Below are positions 35,786 through 45,398 of a DNA stretch of 64,000 nt, piece after piece (the stretch's first letter is position 1; each line of letters opens with the position of its first letter). The position numbers and the translations under genes are program-made. Under the pieces are notes generated by a model. The model had not been told where the DNA came from. It saw nothing but the letters and a program-made list of their open reading frames with translations, and did no database searches. The stretch comes from SAR86 cluster bacterium AG-313-D11 (GTDB taxonomy: Bacteria; Pseudomonadota; Gammaproteobacteria; Magnimaribacterales; D2472): contig QBVW01000002.1 of NCBI GenBank assembly GCA_003284215.1, positions 91,219 to 155,218 of the forward strand, read 5' to 3'.

Positions 35786-37935
35786 TGTTCTCTCCAGGTC
35801 ATGGGAATCTGTTGTTGTGGATTAAAGAGTCTTGAAGGACCAATTTCTGGGAACGCATAAGTTGCAGCAATGATCTCATCTTTTGTTAAAAAATTACTTG
35901 GAGTTAGCTGAAATACATCTAAGCCTCTAGCAATTTCAGTTGCATAAATATTGCCTTCATAAAAATATGCTGACCAATAACCACCTGTAACTAATTTTTC
36001 ATCTGAAATTGGACCCCTATCAAAGTAAGCAATTTCAATTGGGTTTTCTGAATCAGTGAAATCAAGAACAGAGAGACCACCTTGATACCAAGCTTGGACC
36101 ATTATGTCTTTGTTTGGTATGGGAACGATGGATCCGTTGTGAGCAACACAGTTTTCAGTTTCTTGTTGAGGTGCGCTCATCTTGTAATAAGACTTAAAGA
36201 TTAGCTTACCGTCAACTATGTCATAAATAGCATTTGCCCCCCAATCTAAGGGATCCCAGGCTCTGCATCTTGGTCTACCACCACCACCCCATTCATCTGT
36301 GAAAACAACTTTTGTAGCATCATTATTAAACGTTGCTGAATGCCAGTAAGCAAAACCACTATCAGATACAACATCCATCCTTGTTGGGTTGTATGGATCG
36401 CTAATATCAAAAAGAATACCATTACCCGAACATGCACCAGCGGCTATTTGTGCAGATGGATACACCGTAATATCATGACACTGATCTGTTCGTGAGGTAC
36501 GTTGGGTTTCATCACCATGATCACCGCCTCGCCATAAACCTGCTAATACCCCTGTTTCTTCATCAGCAAATACAGCTGGACTTTTGACAATGCGAGAATC
36601 AGAAGGATTATCAATAGGTATTTCAATAACATCAATTCTGAATAGAGCTGTTCGATTATCACCTGGAATGGCCTCAAAACATGTTTCTAATTCCTCTTGA
36701 TCCCTAACCGAAGAAGTTCCAGAATTGTAAACAATAATATTGCCTTCTTTTGTTCTAGCATTTACAACAGAGTGAGTATGTGAACCACGGCAAGTTTGGA
36801 CAATCCCTACTTGTCTAGGGTTTTGAGGATTAGAAATATCAAAAATTCTTATGCCTCTAAAACGGTCAGGCGATGGCTCAGAACCAGCACCCTGACGACC
36901 ACAATCAATTCTGCCTCTAGTTTGCTCAACAGACATGATTAGCAAATGCTCAACAATGGACACATCACCTTGACCCCCGGGACAAATAACAGAAGAAAGC
37001 AACTCAGGCATTCCGTTATTTAATAAGGAATAGATGTTGAAGCCATGATAACTTCCTGTAACCAATAAATCTTGGCTAAAGGCCATGTCAGTGTTAGAAA
37101 AACTAAGCATTGGATACCTAGAATTTCTGGCTTTATCCTCTATCGTTTTAATTTCTTCGTCCTCATCTGCAGTTTCTTCAGCGCCATCCTCAACAAGTTT
37201 ATTGGGGTCAAAGAAGCCATCAGGTTTTTTAAGGGAAATAAGTTTTTCTAAGTTTTTTATAGCTTCGTCTGCATGAAATAAACCTGCTGATAAATTAACT
37301 CGCGGATCATCAGATAGATTCGTTAATAAAATATTCATTCTTTCAATTTCAACAGATTGATCATTGTCTAGATCAGATACAAACTCATTAAGAACTTCAT
37401 CATAAGTTGAACCTGGCTGATCATTTAGATGATCTACCATTTTAATAGCGCCTTCATGATGAGCTATCATTAAGCGAAGAAATAGTTCATCAAAATTTAC
37501 ACTTTCTGAATTAGATAATTCGTTAATCTGGTCTGGAGTTGCCATACCCATCATTTGCATATGGCTATGATGCATTGAATGCTGATGGCTCTCATCTCTT
37601 TCTTTGAGCCAAGATTGCATAAATAAAATTTCATCTTCTTGGGATGTTTCTATTTTTTTTGCAAGTTCAAGAATTGCTTCAGAATTTGTTCTCTCCGGCG
37701 CAAGTTTCGATAACACAAGAGCTTGTTTATGATGAGGAATCATTTGTTGCATAAACATCACATCATCATGCGTGTGAGAGGTATCAGCAATTTTAATAGC
37801 CGTGCTGGCATCAATCAATTGAGAGTCCTCACCTGGTAGTCCAGGCTGAATGATTACTGGAGCTGAAATAATATGATTGGATAAATTTATTAACAAAGTA
37901 ATTGTTATAAATGATTTAAATTGTGGCTTTTTCAT
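35782..37935 (-). CDS. DUF305 + LVIVD-like beta-propeller secreted protein
   Basis: A 717-residue secreted protein with a signal peptide (about 1-25). Residues 50-240 are two DUF305 (ferritin-like helical) halves marked by MQQMIPHHKQALVLS (63-77) and LMIAHHEGAIKMV (155-167), with a His/Met-rich linker between them (about 116-131) that looks metal-binding. Residues 270-700 resemble LVIVD-repeat propellers (RIFDISNPQNPRQVG, SVLDFTDSENP). The function is unknown. Context puts it first in an operon with an S9 peptidase and OppABC. A TATAAT box ends eight bases before the ATG. Confidence 0.75.
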   Translation of the reverse strand: MKKPQFKSFITITLLINLSNHIISAPVIIQPGLPGEDSQLIDASTAIKIADTSHTHDDVMFMQQMIPHHKQALVLSKLAPERTNSEAILELAKKIETSQEDEILFMQSWLKERDESHQHSMHHSHMQMMGMATPDQINELSNSESVNFDELFLRLMIAHHEGAIKMVDHLNDQPGSTYDEVLNEFVSDLDNDQSVEIERMNILLTNLSDDPRVNLSAGLFHADEAIKNLEKLISLKKPDGFFDPNKLVEDGAEETADEDEEIKTIEDKARNSRYPMLSFSNTDMAFSQDLLVTGSYHGFNIYSLLNNGMPELLSSVICPGGQGDVSIVEHLLIMSVEQTRGRIDCGRQGAGSEPSPDRFRGIRIFDISNPQNPRQVGIVQTCRGSHTHSVVNARTKEGNIIVYNSGTSSVRDQEELETCFEAIPGDNRTALFRIDVIEIPIDNPSDSRIVKSPAVFADEETGVLAGLWRGGDHGDETQRTSRTDQCHDITVYPSAQIAAGACSGNGILFDISDPYNPTRMDVVSDSGFAYWHSATFNNDATKVVFTDEWGGGGRPRCRAWDPLDWGANAIYDIVDGKLIFKSYYKMSAPQQETENCVAHNGSIVPIPNKDIMVQAWYQGGLSVLDFTDSENPIEIAYFDRGPISDEKLVTGGYWSAYFYEGNIYATEIARGLDVFQLTPSNFLTKDEIIAATYAFPEIGPSRLFNPQQQIPMTWREQ

Positions 37936-37943
37936 AGTTACTA

Positions 37944-37949
37944 ATTATA
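37944..37949 (-). promoter_or_regulatory. Candidate -10 box (TATAAT) of the DUF305-peptidase-Opp operon
   Basis: A consensus TATAAT on the minus strand lies eight bases from ATG 37935 and just after the bidirectional hairpin. There is no Shine-Dalgarno, so the transcript may be leaderless. The -35 would fall inside the terminator hairpin and is poor. Confidence 0.4.
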
Positions 37950-37952
37950 GAG

Positions 37953-37983
37953 AAAAAAAAGAGGGCATAAAGCCCTCTTTTTA
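37953..37983 (-). terminator. Terminator after the 38001 receptor gene
   Basis: GAGGGC (37961-37966), loop ATAAA, GCCCTC (37972-37977), flanked by an A-run on one side and a T-run on the other. On the minus strand it gives a stem followed by a run of eight T. It separates the receptor from the DUF305 operon. Confidence 0.85.
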
Positions 37984-38000
37984 TGAATTCTTCTTAAGAA

Positions 38001-41000
38001 TTAGAAGTTAATCTGAAAACCACCTGAAATAGTTTGTCCAGGGAAAGCTGATGGATAAGCAGCAAGCTCACTATCATTCTCAGGACTTCTATCAAATAGG
38101 TTAGTAATTCTTAGATTTAACTTAATGTTGTCGCTGTGCGAGTAGACAATACCAGCTGAAGCTGTGTAATACCCATCAACATGGTTTTTCATATTGTTGC
38201 CAGCTCTATCAAGATATCTTGATGGTTGTTCAACTGAATCCCAGTCATCATCTAACATACCACCACCTCTATAGAATAGATCTAGGTATGAGTAGACTTT
38301 TCCAAGCTCCCAGTTAAATCTTGTAGTAGCTCGGTTTCTTGGATTACCAAATCCACCTAGCTCATCATCTTCATCAAAGCCTGTTGCTGAGAAGATGTCT
38401 TTGTCTTTTCTGTACCATATATGGCTAATACCAAATTCACCTAAGTCATAACCTACATCAATTCCAGCATAACCAAGAAGATCGGTTAAGTTTTTATCAT
38501 ATGAAACTTCGTAAATGTAAGTATCAAAAAGGTAATACGCCGCATTAACAACTCCTACGCTGTAAGCACCAGTTTTAGGTAGCTGACCACTTGGAAGTCT
38601 GTTAAACGCATCACAGAATTGATTGTTTGGATAGCTTGTTGAATCGTAACATGCTTCCATAACCTGAGTTAGGGTAAATGTTGTGATTGCATTTTGGATA
38701 TCAAACTCAATGAAATCTACAGCAATTTGCAGTCCATCAACAATCTCATTAAAAGATGGTGAATAGACGATTCCGAATGAAGTAGTATCAGCTTCTTCGT
38801 TGAAAAGATTGATGTTACCACCAGATGTACCTCTAACTGAAGCATTTCCCGCTTGAGAAGAGAAGTTTGGATCTAGTCCTTCTGCAGCACAGTTGGCTGC
38901 TCTAGCTGCAGGATTAGGTCCTGAAATTAGATTGTTAGCATCACAAGGATCTGATGTAAAAGAACTACCTTGAAGCACTGGCTTAAATAACTCTCCAACA
39001 TTAGGAGCTCTAACTGTAGATTGTGACTTAGCTCTGAAAGTTAAATCATCAATAATATTCCATGTTATGCCATATCCTTCTGTTGAATCTGAACCAGCTA
39101 GGGAATGATCAATTTCTCTGTAAGATAATGTTAAATCTAGAACTTGAACAAATGGTATATCCATATCTTCAGATATAAGTGGAACATATGCTTCCAAGTA
39201 AACATCATCAGAATCAAATTGCCCGCCCTGAGTACCATCGCCACCATTACCTGGCTCATACGCGATTCTTGTACCAGCAGCAAACCCAGAGTTGTATTCA
39301 GCTTTTTCAGTTCTGCTTTCGATTCCAACTAAGGCTTGAACTGAACCTGCAGGAAGTTCTGCAATAGCACCACTGATTTCAAAGTAAGCTATCTCTTGAC
39401 TCATTTTAACTCTGTCAAAATATTGTGCCATTAAGTAATCAATCGCTTCGGGCGAAGCCATATTGGCACCAAATGGATTTAATGGAGCACAATCACCTTT
39501 AGCACCAAAAATTGAACCAGGCCATCCAGCAACTTCTAATTGACTGAAATCACCAGCTGTATAGTCTGAGTCATAATTCCATTTACAGTCGATTTCACCA
39601 GTTGCAGGGTTAATACCAGCATCAATTGCTAGATCAAACCTTGATCTGTTTAAGACTCTTTGATTACCGTTGATAGTAGATTGTCCTCTACTCATTCCAG
39701 CTTCCCACTCAAAATCTCCAAGGGAGCCATCAAGAGAAAATCTAAACATATCAGTATCATTGGTATTAACAGCAGGACTGTACAAATCAACCCACCATCT
39801 AGAAAAACCAAAAGTTGATACGCCTTCTGCAGCTAGGAATGACTGAGCATTAGCAGGTAAGAATGGGTTATCAGCTGACATTGTTAATGAAAGCTGTGGG
39901 TTACCAAATAAGCTATTAGAAATAAATGGCTGAGTAGCACCTTCTTGAGCGCTCATCTCATTTGTATACATTTCAAAATTAGCATTGATATTATCAGTAA
40001 TTTCATAGTTAACGAAAAGGTTAATGTTTGTTCTTTCGATTGGATTTAAATATGGATCAGTATCAAGAAGTCTTACTCCTGCTCCACCATCAGACCAAAC
40101 AACGTTACCCGTTGCAGTACCTTTAGCTTTAGGACCAAACGCTCCGCTACCATCAGTTGCGAAACCATAGTTTCCGTCATCTGACCAACCAGTACAATAA
40201 ATACCAAAAGTATCACAATAATAAGGTAGGAAGAATGGGCCATTTGTAATGATTCCACCTTGATCAAGTCCATTCACAGCAAAATCTGTAAGAAGCTTAC
40301 GTTGACCTGCAGGCCCGCCAACAGTGTCATAGAAACCAGCTCTGAAAAGCTGTCCGTTATCTTTAAGCTCTTTTAAAGTAATATGTCCAGTCTCAGCGTA
40401 ATCTATATTAAGCGCAAAATTACCTCTGCCATCATCAAAATTGGCACCAAATAACATTTTTACACTTTTATTTTCTGAGATATCAGCAACATTGTTGTAA
40501 TCATATTGCATTTTAAAACCTTCAAAGTCTTTTTTAAGCACATAGTTAACAACACCGGCAACAGCATCAGAACCGTAAACTGAGGCACCACCAACATTAC
40601 TAACTTCAACTCTATCTAGTAACAATATAGGAATATTATTTGTATCAACCTGAAGACCGTCAGCTCCTGCACCACCCTGGGGAGAATTTGATGAAACAAA
40701 TCTTCTACCATTGACCAATGTTAGGGTTCTTTGTGAGCCTAATCCAAATAGCGAGACAATATTTTGGCCAATACCACTTCCGGCTTGATATGCATCACCC
40801 TGAACTGAGTTAGCTAATCCAGCATTAGGTAGTTGAGCCACAGCATCACCAGCAGTAGTAATCAATCTGTTGGTAATCTCTTCACCAGTAATGGTAAAAA
40901 TTGGCACATCAGAGTCAAAATTTGTTTTTGCAAGCTTTGAACCAGTAACAATGATTTCTTCAACATCACGCTCTTCAGCATTTTCATCTTGTGAAAAAAC

Positions 41001-41060
41001 AGGAAGGGCAAATATAGCAGCAGCAACGGCTACCAGTGAAAAACGGTTTAATTTACTCAT
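38001..41060 (-). CDS. Large TonB-dependent outer-membrane receptor
   Basis: A 1019-residue receptor: signal peptide to about Ser23, TonB-box-like VEEIIVTG (33-40), a plug with TITGEEITNRLITTAGDAVA, TLVNGRRFVSS and RVEVSNVGGASVYGSDAVAG, and a long barrel ending in GGFQINF. It is a paralogue of the 1086-residue receptor encoded just upstream. Both carry the wording DPCD with a RAANC-type motif and ACYD(S/A)(T/A)SYPNN in the late barrel. Cysteines in extracellular parts suggest disulfide-stabilised loops. Such receptors are thought to import oligosaccharides or peptides. The following peptidase/Opp operon favours peptides here. Confidence 0.93.
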   Translation of the reverse strand: MSKLNRFSLVAVAAAIFALPVFSQDENAEERDVEEIIVTGSKLAKTNFDSDVPIFTITGEEITNRLITTAGDAVAQLPNAGLANSVQGDAYQAGSGIGQNIVSLFGLGSQRTLTLVNGRRFVSSNSPQGGAGADGLQVDTNNIPILLLDRVEVSNVGGASVYGSDAVAGVVNYVLKKDFEGFKMQYDYNNVADISENKSVKMLFGANFDDGRGNFALNIDYAETGHITLKELKDNGQLFRAGFYDTVGGPAGQRKLLTDFAVNGLDQGGIITNGPFFLPYYCDTFGIYCTGWSDDGNYGFATDGSGAFGPKAKGTATGNVVWSDGGAGVRLLDTDPYLNPIERTNINLFVNYEITDNINANFEMYTNEMSAQEGATQPFISNSLFGNPQLSLTMSADNPFLPANAQSFLAAEGVSTFGFSRWWVDLYSPAVNTNDTDMFRFSLDGSLGDFEWEAGMSRGQSTINGNQRVLNRSRFDLAIDAGINPATGEIDCKWNYDSDYTAGDFSQLEVAGWPGSIFGAKGDCAPLNPFGANMASPEAIDYLMAQYFDRVKMSQEIAYFEISGAIAELPAGSVQALVGIESRTEKAEYNSGFAAGTRIAYEPGNGGDGTQGGQFDSDDVYLEAYVPLISEDMDIPFVQVLDLTLSYREIDHSLAGSDSTEGYGITWNIIDDLTFRAKSQSTVRAPNVGELFKPVLQGSSFTSDPCDANNLISGPNPAARAANCAAEGLDPNFSSQAGNASVRGTSGGNINLFNEEADTTSFGIVYSPSFNEIVDGLQIAVDFIEFDIQNAITTFTLTQVMEACYDSTSYPNNQFCDAFNRLPSGQLPKTGAYSVGVVNAAYYLFDTYIYEVSYDKNLTDLLGYAGIDVGYDLGEFGISHIWYRKDKDIFSATGFDEDDELGGFGNPRNRATTRFNWELGKVYSYLDLFYRGGGMLDDDWDSVEQPSRYLDRAGNNMKNHVDGYYTASAGIVYSHSDNIKLNLRITNLFDRSPENDSELAAYPSAFPGQTISGGFQINF

Positions 41061-41093
41061 AGAAATATCCCTAAAATATTAAAAAATTTGCCT

Positions 41094-41121
41094 ATTGTTA
41101 CTTATTTGTCACAATTGTCAA
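41094..41121 (-). promoter_or_regulatory. Promoter element of the 38001 receptor, shared with its paralogue
   Basis: A 28-base minus-strand element beginning TTGACA and ending AAATAAGTAACAAT, 33 bases from the ATG. 22 of 28 bases match the element at 44494-44521. Confidence 0.6.
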
Positions 41122-41150
41122 CTTTTTTTTAGGTATTTATAAAAGACATA

Positions 41151-41180
41151 AAAAAAGAGGGATATAAAATCCCTCTTTTA
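41151..41180 (-). terminator. Terminator after the 41199 receptor gene
   Basis: GAGGGAT (41157-41163), loop ATAAA, ATCCCTC (41169-41175), with A-run and T-run flanks. It has nearly the same design as the hairpin at 37953. Confidence 0.82.
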
Positions 41181-41198
41181 AATAAGCCCTAACTCAGA

Positions 41199-44100
41199 TT
41201 AAAACTTAAGTTTGAACTGAGTTGTAACTGATCTGCCGAGTAAAGAAACTTGTCTTTCAGTTTGATATCTGCTTTCCGAACCATCATGGTCAAGCGGATT
41301 ATTTACTCTCACTGAAAAACTCATGCTGTCATTAGGTCGATACACTAATCCAATGGTATCAAACCAGTAACTATCATACTCAGTGATAGGTTGGCCATTT
41401 TCGCCTAAGTATCTATCAGCTCTGATATCTGTTTGCTGCTTATTGATGTATCCACCATCAACAAAATCAGCTTGATAATATGCATAGAACTTATTGTAGC
41501 TCCAGCCAACACTTAAGTCCCATGACCATTCAGGATCACTAGCGTAACCAGTTTTATCAATTAAGTCATCAGGATCACCTGAATCAGCTATAAATCTTTG
41601 ATCTTGCTGATAAGCTCTCCAAGATACATCAATATCTCCTAATGTACCCTCAGGCTGCATTAGCACAGTTGCAAAGTCCTGAGACCAGTTAGCTCTATAG
41701 ATCCAGGTAGCAAAATCAATAATACCTGAGTTACCTGACCCAACTTGGAAGTCAAGAACTTGGCCATCAGCACCACGCTGGAAGTTATTACAGAAGTTAT
41801 TTGGGTATGACGCAGCATCATAACAAGCTTCCATAAAATCAATTAGGCTAAAAGTAGTAACATAATCAGTGATTTTAATTTCAAGGAAATCAGCAGAAAA
41901 TGTAAAATCTCCATATGGCGCTAAGAAGTCGTATGTTGGTGTGAAAACTAATCCATAAGATGTTGTTTCACCATTTTCATCAAGCAAGTTTGGGTTTCCA
42001 CCTGAGCTTCCCTGAACAGTACCACCAGCAACAAAGCTTCTAAAGTCTGTTGGATCGATACCAGCTGCGATACAGTTTGCACGCCTATTGGCAGGGAAAT
42101 CTCCATCATCAACATATCTGGTATCACATGGATCCAGAGCTTGTTGGAAGCTTGGATTTCTTGGTGAGTAAAGATCATCAATATTAGGTGACTTAGTTGT
42201 TGTTTGATCGGAGTACCTGATTGAAAAATCACTATTGATTCTCCAGAAGAGACTCAGTGCATCAACATCATAGGAGTTAGTTCTTAGAGTATTAGTATTT
42301 TCTAATTCACGGTAACCGTAATCTATTCTAACTTCTTCCGCAAAAGGCATGTCAAAGACCACAGGAATAGATAGTTCGATGTATTGTGACTCAACATCAA
42401 AGAAACCAGTTGTGCCTCTTGTTTGAGAGCCTCTTACCGCAACAGAGTATAAAGCCATTTGACTTGCATCATAACGAGCTTCTTCTTCTCTGATATCGTA
42501 TCCAATAGCAAAATCAATTGGGCCAGCGGGAAGTTCTAACACAGGTATTTGACCTGCGAGGTTCCAGAAAAATGATGACTGGCTAAGTTTAGAACCCTCA
42601 TTATCATAGGAAGAAAAGTATTCTTTTGCAGCATCGTTACTAGGGTTATTGAAACCAAATGGGTTATATGGGGCACAGTCTCCAACAGACCCAAGCCCAA
42701 CACCACCACCATTTATCGCATCTGAGTAGAAATCATTGACTGCATCTGGATCTACTCCTGTAAAAGCAAGTTGATAATCTTCAACATAGTTAAATTTACA
42801 ATCGATCTCGCCTGTAGCAGGATTAATGCCATAGTCTAAAGCTGCATGCAGTCTTGCATTAATTTGAATTGGCTGAGTGTTAAGGATTCTTGTTTCACCC
42901 CAACTGCTTCCAATATCATATTTCATTTCAGTATCAAGCAAGTCAAACTCACCCTCAAAACCTAGTGTATAAAACTGAGTGTTACTTTCATTTTCAAAGC
43001 CATCACCTCTTAGACCAGGAGATAACTCATTCCAAAGCTTTTGAACAAATAAAGTATCGCCAGGACCGTAGCCATTTGCATCTAAAATAGCTCTAGTGCC
43101 AGCTGTTAGATATGGGTCATTGTAGTCCATGTTTATGCTGTTTGATGGCGTATAACAAGTGCCGCCAGCATTACAGTTATCCCTATCAACAGCACCAAAA
43201 TAGTAATCTGAATAATGTGCAGATGAAGAAGAGCCATCATCTTCAGCAAAGAATCTGTTGTTATAAATATCAAGGTACATTCTATGATTATCTGTGATGT
43301 CATATTTCACAAAGATGCTGACATTTTTTCTTTCAAAACCAGCTCTTAAGATTTTGTTATCTTGAATGTTGTAGATATTTGAGCCTCTAGTATAGTAATT
43401 TCTACCATATGGAACGCCTGGATCCATCTGCGCCATGTTACCTGGGCCATTAAAATAGTAGTAGTTACCATCATCCAATTGGCCGCCCCACCAGGCATCG
43501 GCACCAACTTCGTTATAACCCATTGTAGTAACTAAACCCTCACTTGGGTTAGAAACAAGAGTTGGGCATAAATGCAAGCCGTTATCACCAAAAGATCTTC
43601 TGCCTTCTGCATCAAGCAGCCCGTTGTAGTCCCAACCACTGCTCATTGCTTGCTCTACCACATCTCCTCGCTGCGCAAAAATGTCCTGAGAACTGTCTTG
43701 AGGATTTTCATAGAAAAGGCCTGCTTCACAATTTCTTATTCTGTCATTAGCTTGATCATAGAACACTTGACCACGATCCTCGACTTGAGCATTAATTACA
43801 ATGTTTCCTCGACCATCCGCAAAGTTACCACCAATGGTAAAATTAAAGGAGCTATCTTCATCCATGCCCGCATAGTCGTAACCATTATAAGTAAATTCAG
43901 CGCCCTCAAAATCATCTTTTAAGATGAAATTAACAACACCTGCAATTGCATCTGCACCATAGACTGCAGCACCACCGACAGGAAGTATCTCAACTCTTTC
44001 AATTAAAGCTGTTGGAATATTATTTAAATCGACTGCTAGTCCAGAGCCAGCTCCACCAGTTGGAGACTGAGAGCCAACAAAACGTCTGCCATTAACCAAG

Positions 44101-44459
44101 GTTACAGTTCTACCAGAGTTTAAACCAAAATTAGAGGCGACTTGTTGTCCAGCACCAAGTCCAGCCTGATCACCAGATAACGAGTTTACAGAACCAACTC
44201 CCGGCACATCAGTTAGTGCTTCAGCTGCGTTGGTATAAGCTCGAATTTCATACTCTTCACCAGAAATAATAGTAACAGGCTGTGCAAGTTCTAGAGGGTT
44301 TCTAGAAATCCTTGAACCTGTAGTAATGATCTCCTCAACTTGATCATCATCAACTTCAACTTGGTTATTATCTGTATCAGCATCCTGAGCAAAGACAGAA
44401 AGTGAAAAAATGCTTACTGCAAGTAATGCAAAAAGCGAGAATTTGGTAGATTTAAACAT
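41199..44459 (-). CDS. Large TonB-dependent outer-membrane receptor (paralogue of 38001-41060)
   Basis: A 1086-residue receptor: signal peptide cleaved after Ala24, an acidic linker, TonB-box-like VEEIITTGSR (41-50), a plug with PVTIISGEEYEIRAYTNAAE, TLVNGRRFVGS and RVEILPVGGAAVYGADAIAG, and a barrel ending in TQFKLKF. The C-terminal half has the same DPCDTRY and ACYDAASYPNN landmarks as the neighbour, indicating duplication followed by divergence. It has its own promoter and terminator, so the two paralogues are transcribed separately under a similar signal. Confidence 0.93.
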   Translation of the reverse strand: MFKSTKFSLFALLAVSIFSLSVFAQDADTDNNQVEVDDDQVEEIITTGSRISRNPLELAQPVTIISGEEYEIRAYTNAAEALTDVPGVGSVNSLSGDQAGLGAGQQVASNFGLNSGRTVTLVNGRRFVGSQSPTGGAGSGLAVDLNNIPTALIERVEILPVGGAAVYGADAIAGVVNFILKDDFEGAEFTYNGYDYAGMDEDSSFNFTIGGNFADGRGNIVINAQVEDRGQVFYDQANDRIRNCEAGLFYENPQDSSQDIFAQRGDVVEQAMSSGWDYNGLLDAEGRRSFGDNGLHLCPTLVSNPSEGLVTTMGYNEVGADAWWGGQLDDGNYYYFNGPGNMAQMDPGVPYGRNYYTRGSNIYNIQDNKILRAGFERKNVSIFVKYDITDNHRMYLDIYNNRFFAEDDGSSSSAHYSDYYFGAVDRDNCNAGGTCYTPSNSINMDYNDPYLTAGTRAILDANGYGPGDTLFVQKLWNELSPGLRGDGFENESNTQFYTLGFEGEFDLLDTEMKYDIGSSWGETRILNTQPIQINARLHAALDYGINPATGEIDCKFNYVEDYQLAFTGVDPDAVNDFYSDAINGGGVGLGSVGDCAPYNPFGFNNPSNDAAKEYFSSYDNEGSKLSQSSFFWNLAGQIPVLELPAGPIDFAIGYDIREEEARYDASQMALYSVAVRGSQTRGTTGFFDVESQYIELSIPVVFDMPFAEEVRIDYGYRELENTNTLRTNSYDVDALSLFWRINSDFSIRYSDQTTTKSPNIDDLYSPRNPSFQQALDPCDTRYVDDGDFPANRRANCIAAGIDPTDFRSFVAGGTVQGSSGGNPNLLDENGETTSYGLVFTPTYDFLAPYGDFTFSADFLEIKITDYVTTFSLIDFMEACYDAASYPNNFCNNFQRGADGQVLDFQVGSGNSGIIDFATWIYRANWSQDFATVLMQPEGTLGDIDVSWRAYQQDQRFIADSGDPDDLIDKTGYASDPEWSWDLSVGWSYNKFYAYYQADFVDGGYINKQQTDIRADRYLGENGQPITEYDSYWFDTIGLVYRPNDSMSFSVRVNNPLDHDGSESRYQTERQVSLLGRSVTTQFKLKF

Positions 44460-44493
44460 AGCAATTTTCCCTAATTTATAGTTATCTACCTTA

Positions 44494-44521
44494 ATTGTTG
44501 CTTATTTCAAGCAAATGTCAA
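44494..44521 (-). promoter_or_regulatory. Promoter element of the 41199 receptor, shared with its paralogue
   Basis: A 28-base minus-strand element beginning TTGACA and ending AAATAAGCAACAAT, 34 bases from the ATG, matching 41094-41121 at 22 of 28 positions. Both genes also have TTAGGGA before the ATG as ribosome site. Confidence 0.6.
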
Positions 44522-44549
44522 ACTTTCAGCATTATTAATAAAAATTAAA

Positions 44550-44603
44550 TTGGTAACTAGTCTTAATAATTTAGTATCATGTCATCAAATTTAGTCATCA
44601 AAT
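44550..44603 (+). promoter_or_regulatory. fabI upstream region: promoter-like boxes and a direct repeat
   Basis: TTGGTA (44550-44555), a 16-base spacer and TAGTAT (44572-44577) could serve as promoter. Just downstream GTCATCAAAT occurs twice exactly (44581-44590 and 44594-44603), 13 bases apart, ten bases before the ATG. It may bind a regulator or be chance. Confidence 0.4.
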
Positions 44604-44612
44604 GGTTTATCA

Positions 44613-45398
44613 ATGCTAAACAATAAAAAAATCTTAATAGCAGGGCTAGCTAACAAACACTCTATAGCTGCCGGTATTGCCAGAGCAATGCATGCACAAG
44701 GAGCAGAATTAGCCTTCACCTACCAAAGTGAGCGCTTAAAACGAAATGTTGAAAAAATCGCAGAAGAGCTAGGTTCTTCAATCTTAATTGAATGCGATGT
44801 TGCGTCGGATCAAAGCATTGACATGATGTACAAAGAACTTAAAACACATTGGGGTTCGTTTGATGGTTTCGTTCATTCAATTGGCTATGCGCCTGCCAAT
44901 GAGCTTGAAGGAAATTTCATTGATGCTGCGACAAGAGAAGGCTTCCAAATTGCTCATGATATTAGTTCTTACAGCTTCACCGCTATGGCAAAAGCAGCCA
45001 AACCCATGCTCAATGATAATGCAGCACTTTTAACCTTAACCTATTTGGGGGCCATACAGTCTCTACCAAACTACAATGTGATGGGCTTAGCAAAAGCTAG
45101 CTTAGAGGCAAATACTCGCTTTTTAGCAGCAGCATTAGGCCCTGATGGCATCCGAGTGAACGCTATATCCGCCGGTCCAATTAAAACTTTGGCTGCATCA
45201 GGAGTTAAGAACTTTAGAAAAATGCTCACAAGTTATGCAAACAGAGCCCCGTTAAGAAGACCAGTCACAACCCTCGAGGTTGGCAATGTGGCCGCATTTC
45301 TTTGCTCGGACTTAGCCAGTGGTGTGACAGGAGAGATTACCTATGTTGACGGAGGCTTTAATACTGCCGCTATGTCAATAGAGGAATACGTCGACTAA
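44613..45398 (+). CDS. fabI: Enoyl-[acyl-carrier-protein] reductase (NADH)
   Basis: A 261-residue enzyme doing the last step of each fatty-acid elongation cycle. FabI-specific features are [20 protein letters not shown] (11-30) at the cofactor site and the Tyr154-x6-Lys161 active site in [15 protein letters not shown]. The length matches E. coli FabI. It stands alone on the plus strand between a receptor gene and ppiD, with its stop overlapping the ppiD stop by four bases. No Shine-Dalgarno is evident. Confidence 0.96.
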   Translation: MLNNKKILIAGLANKHSIAAGIARAMHAQGAELAFTYQSERLKRNVEKIAEELGSSILIECDVASDQSIDMMYKELKTHWGSFDGFVHSIGYAPANELEGNFIDAATREGFQIAHDISSYSFTAMAKAAKPMLNDNAALLTLTYLGAIQSLPNYNVMGLAKASLEANTRFLAAALGPDGIRVNAISAGPIKTLAASGVKNFRKMLTSYANRAPLRRPVTTLEVGNVAAFLCSDLASGVTGEITYVDGGFNTAAMSIEEYVD

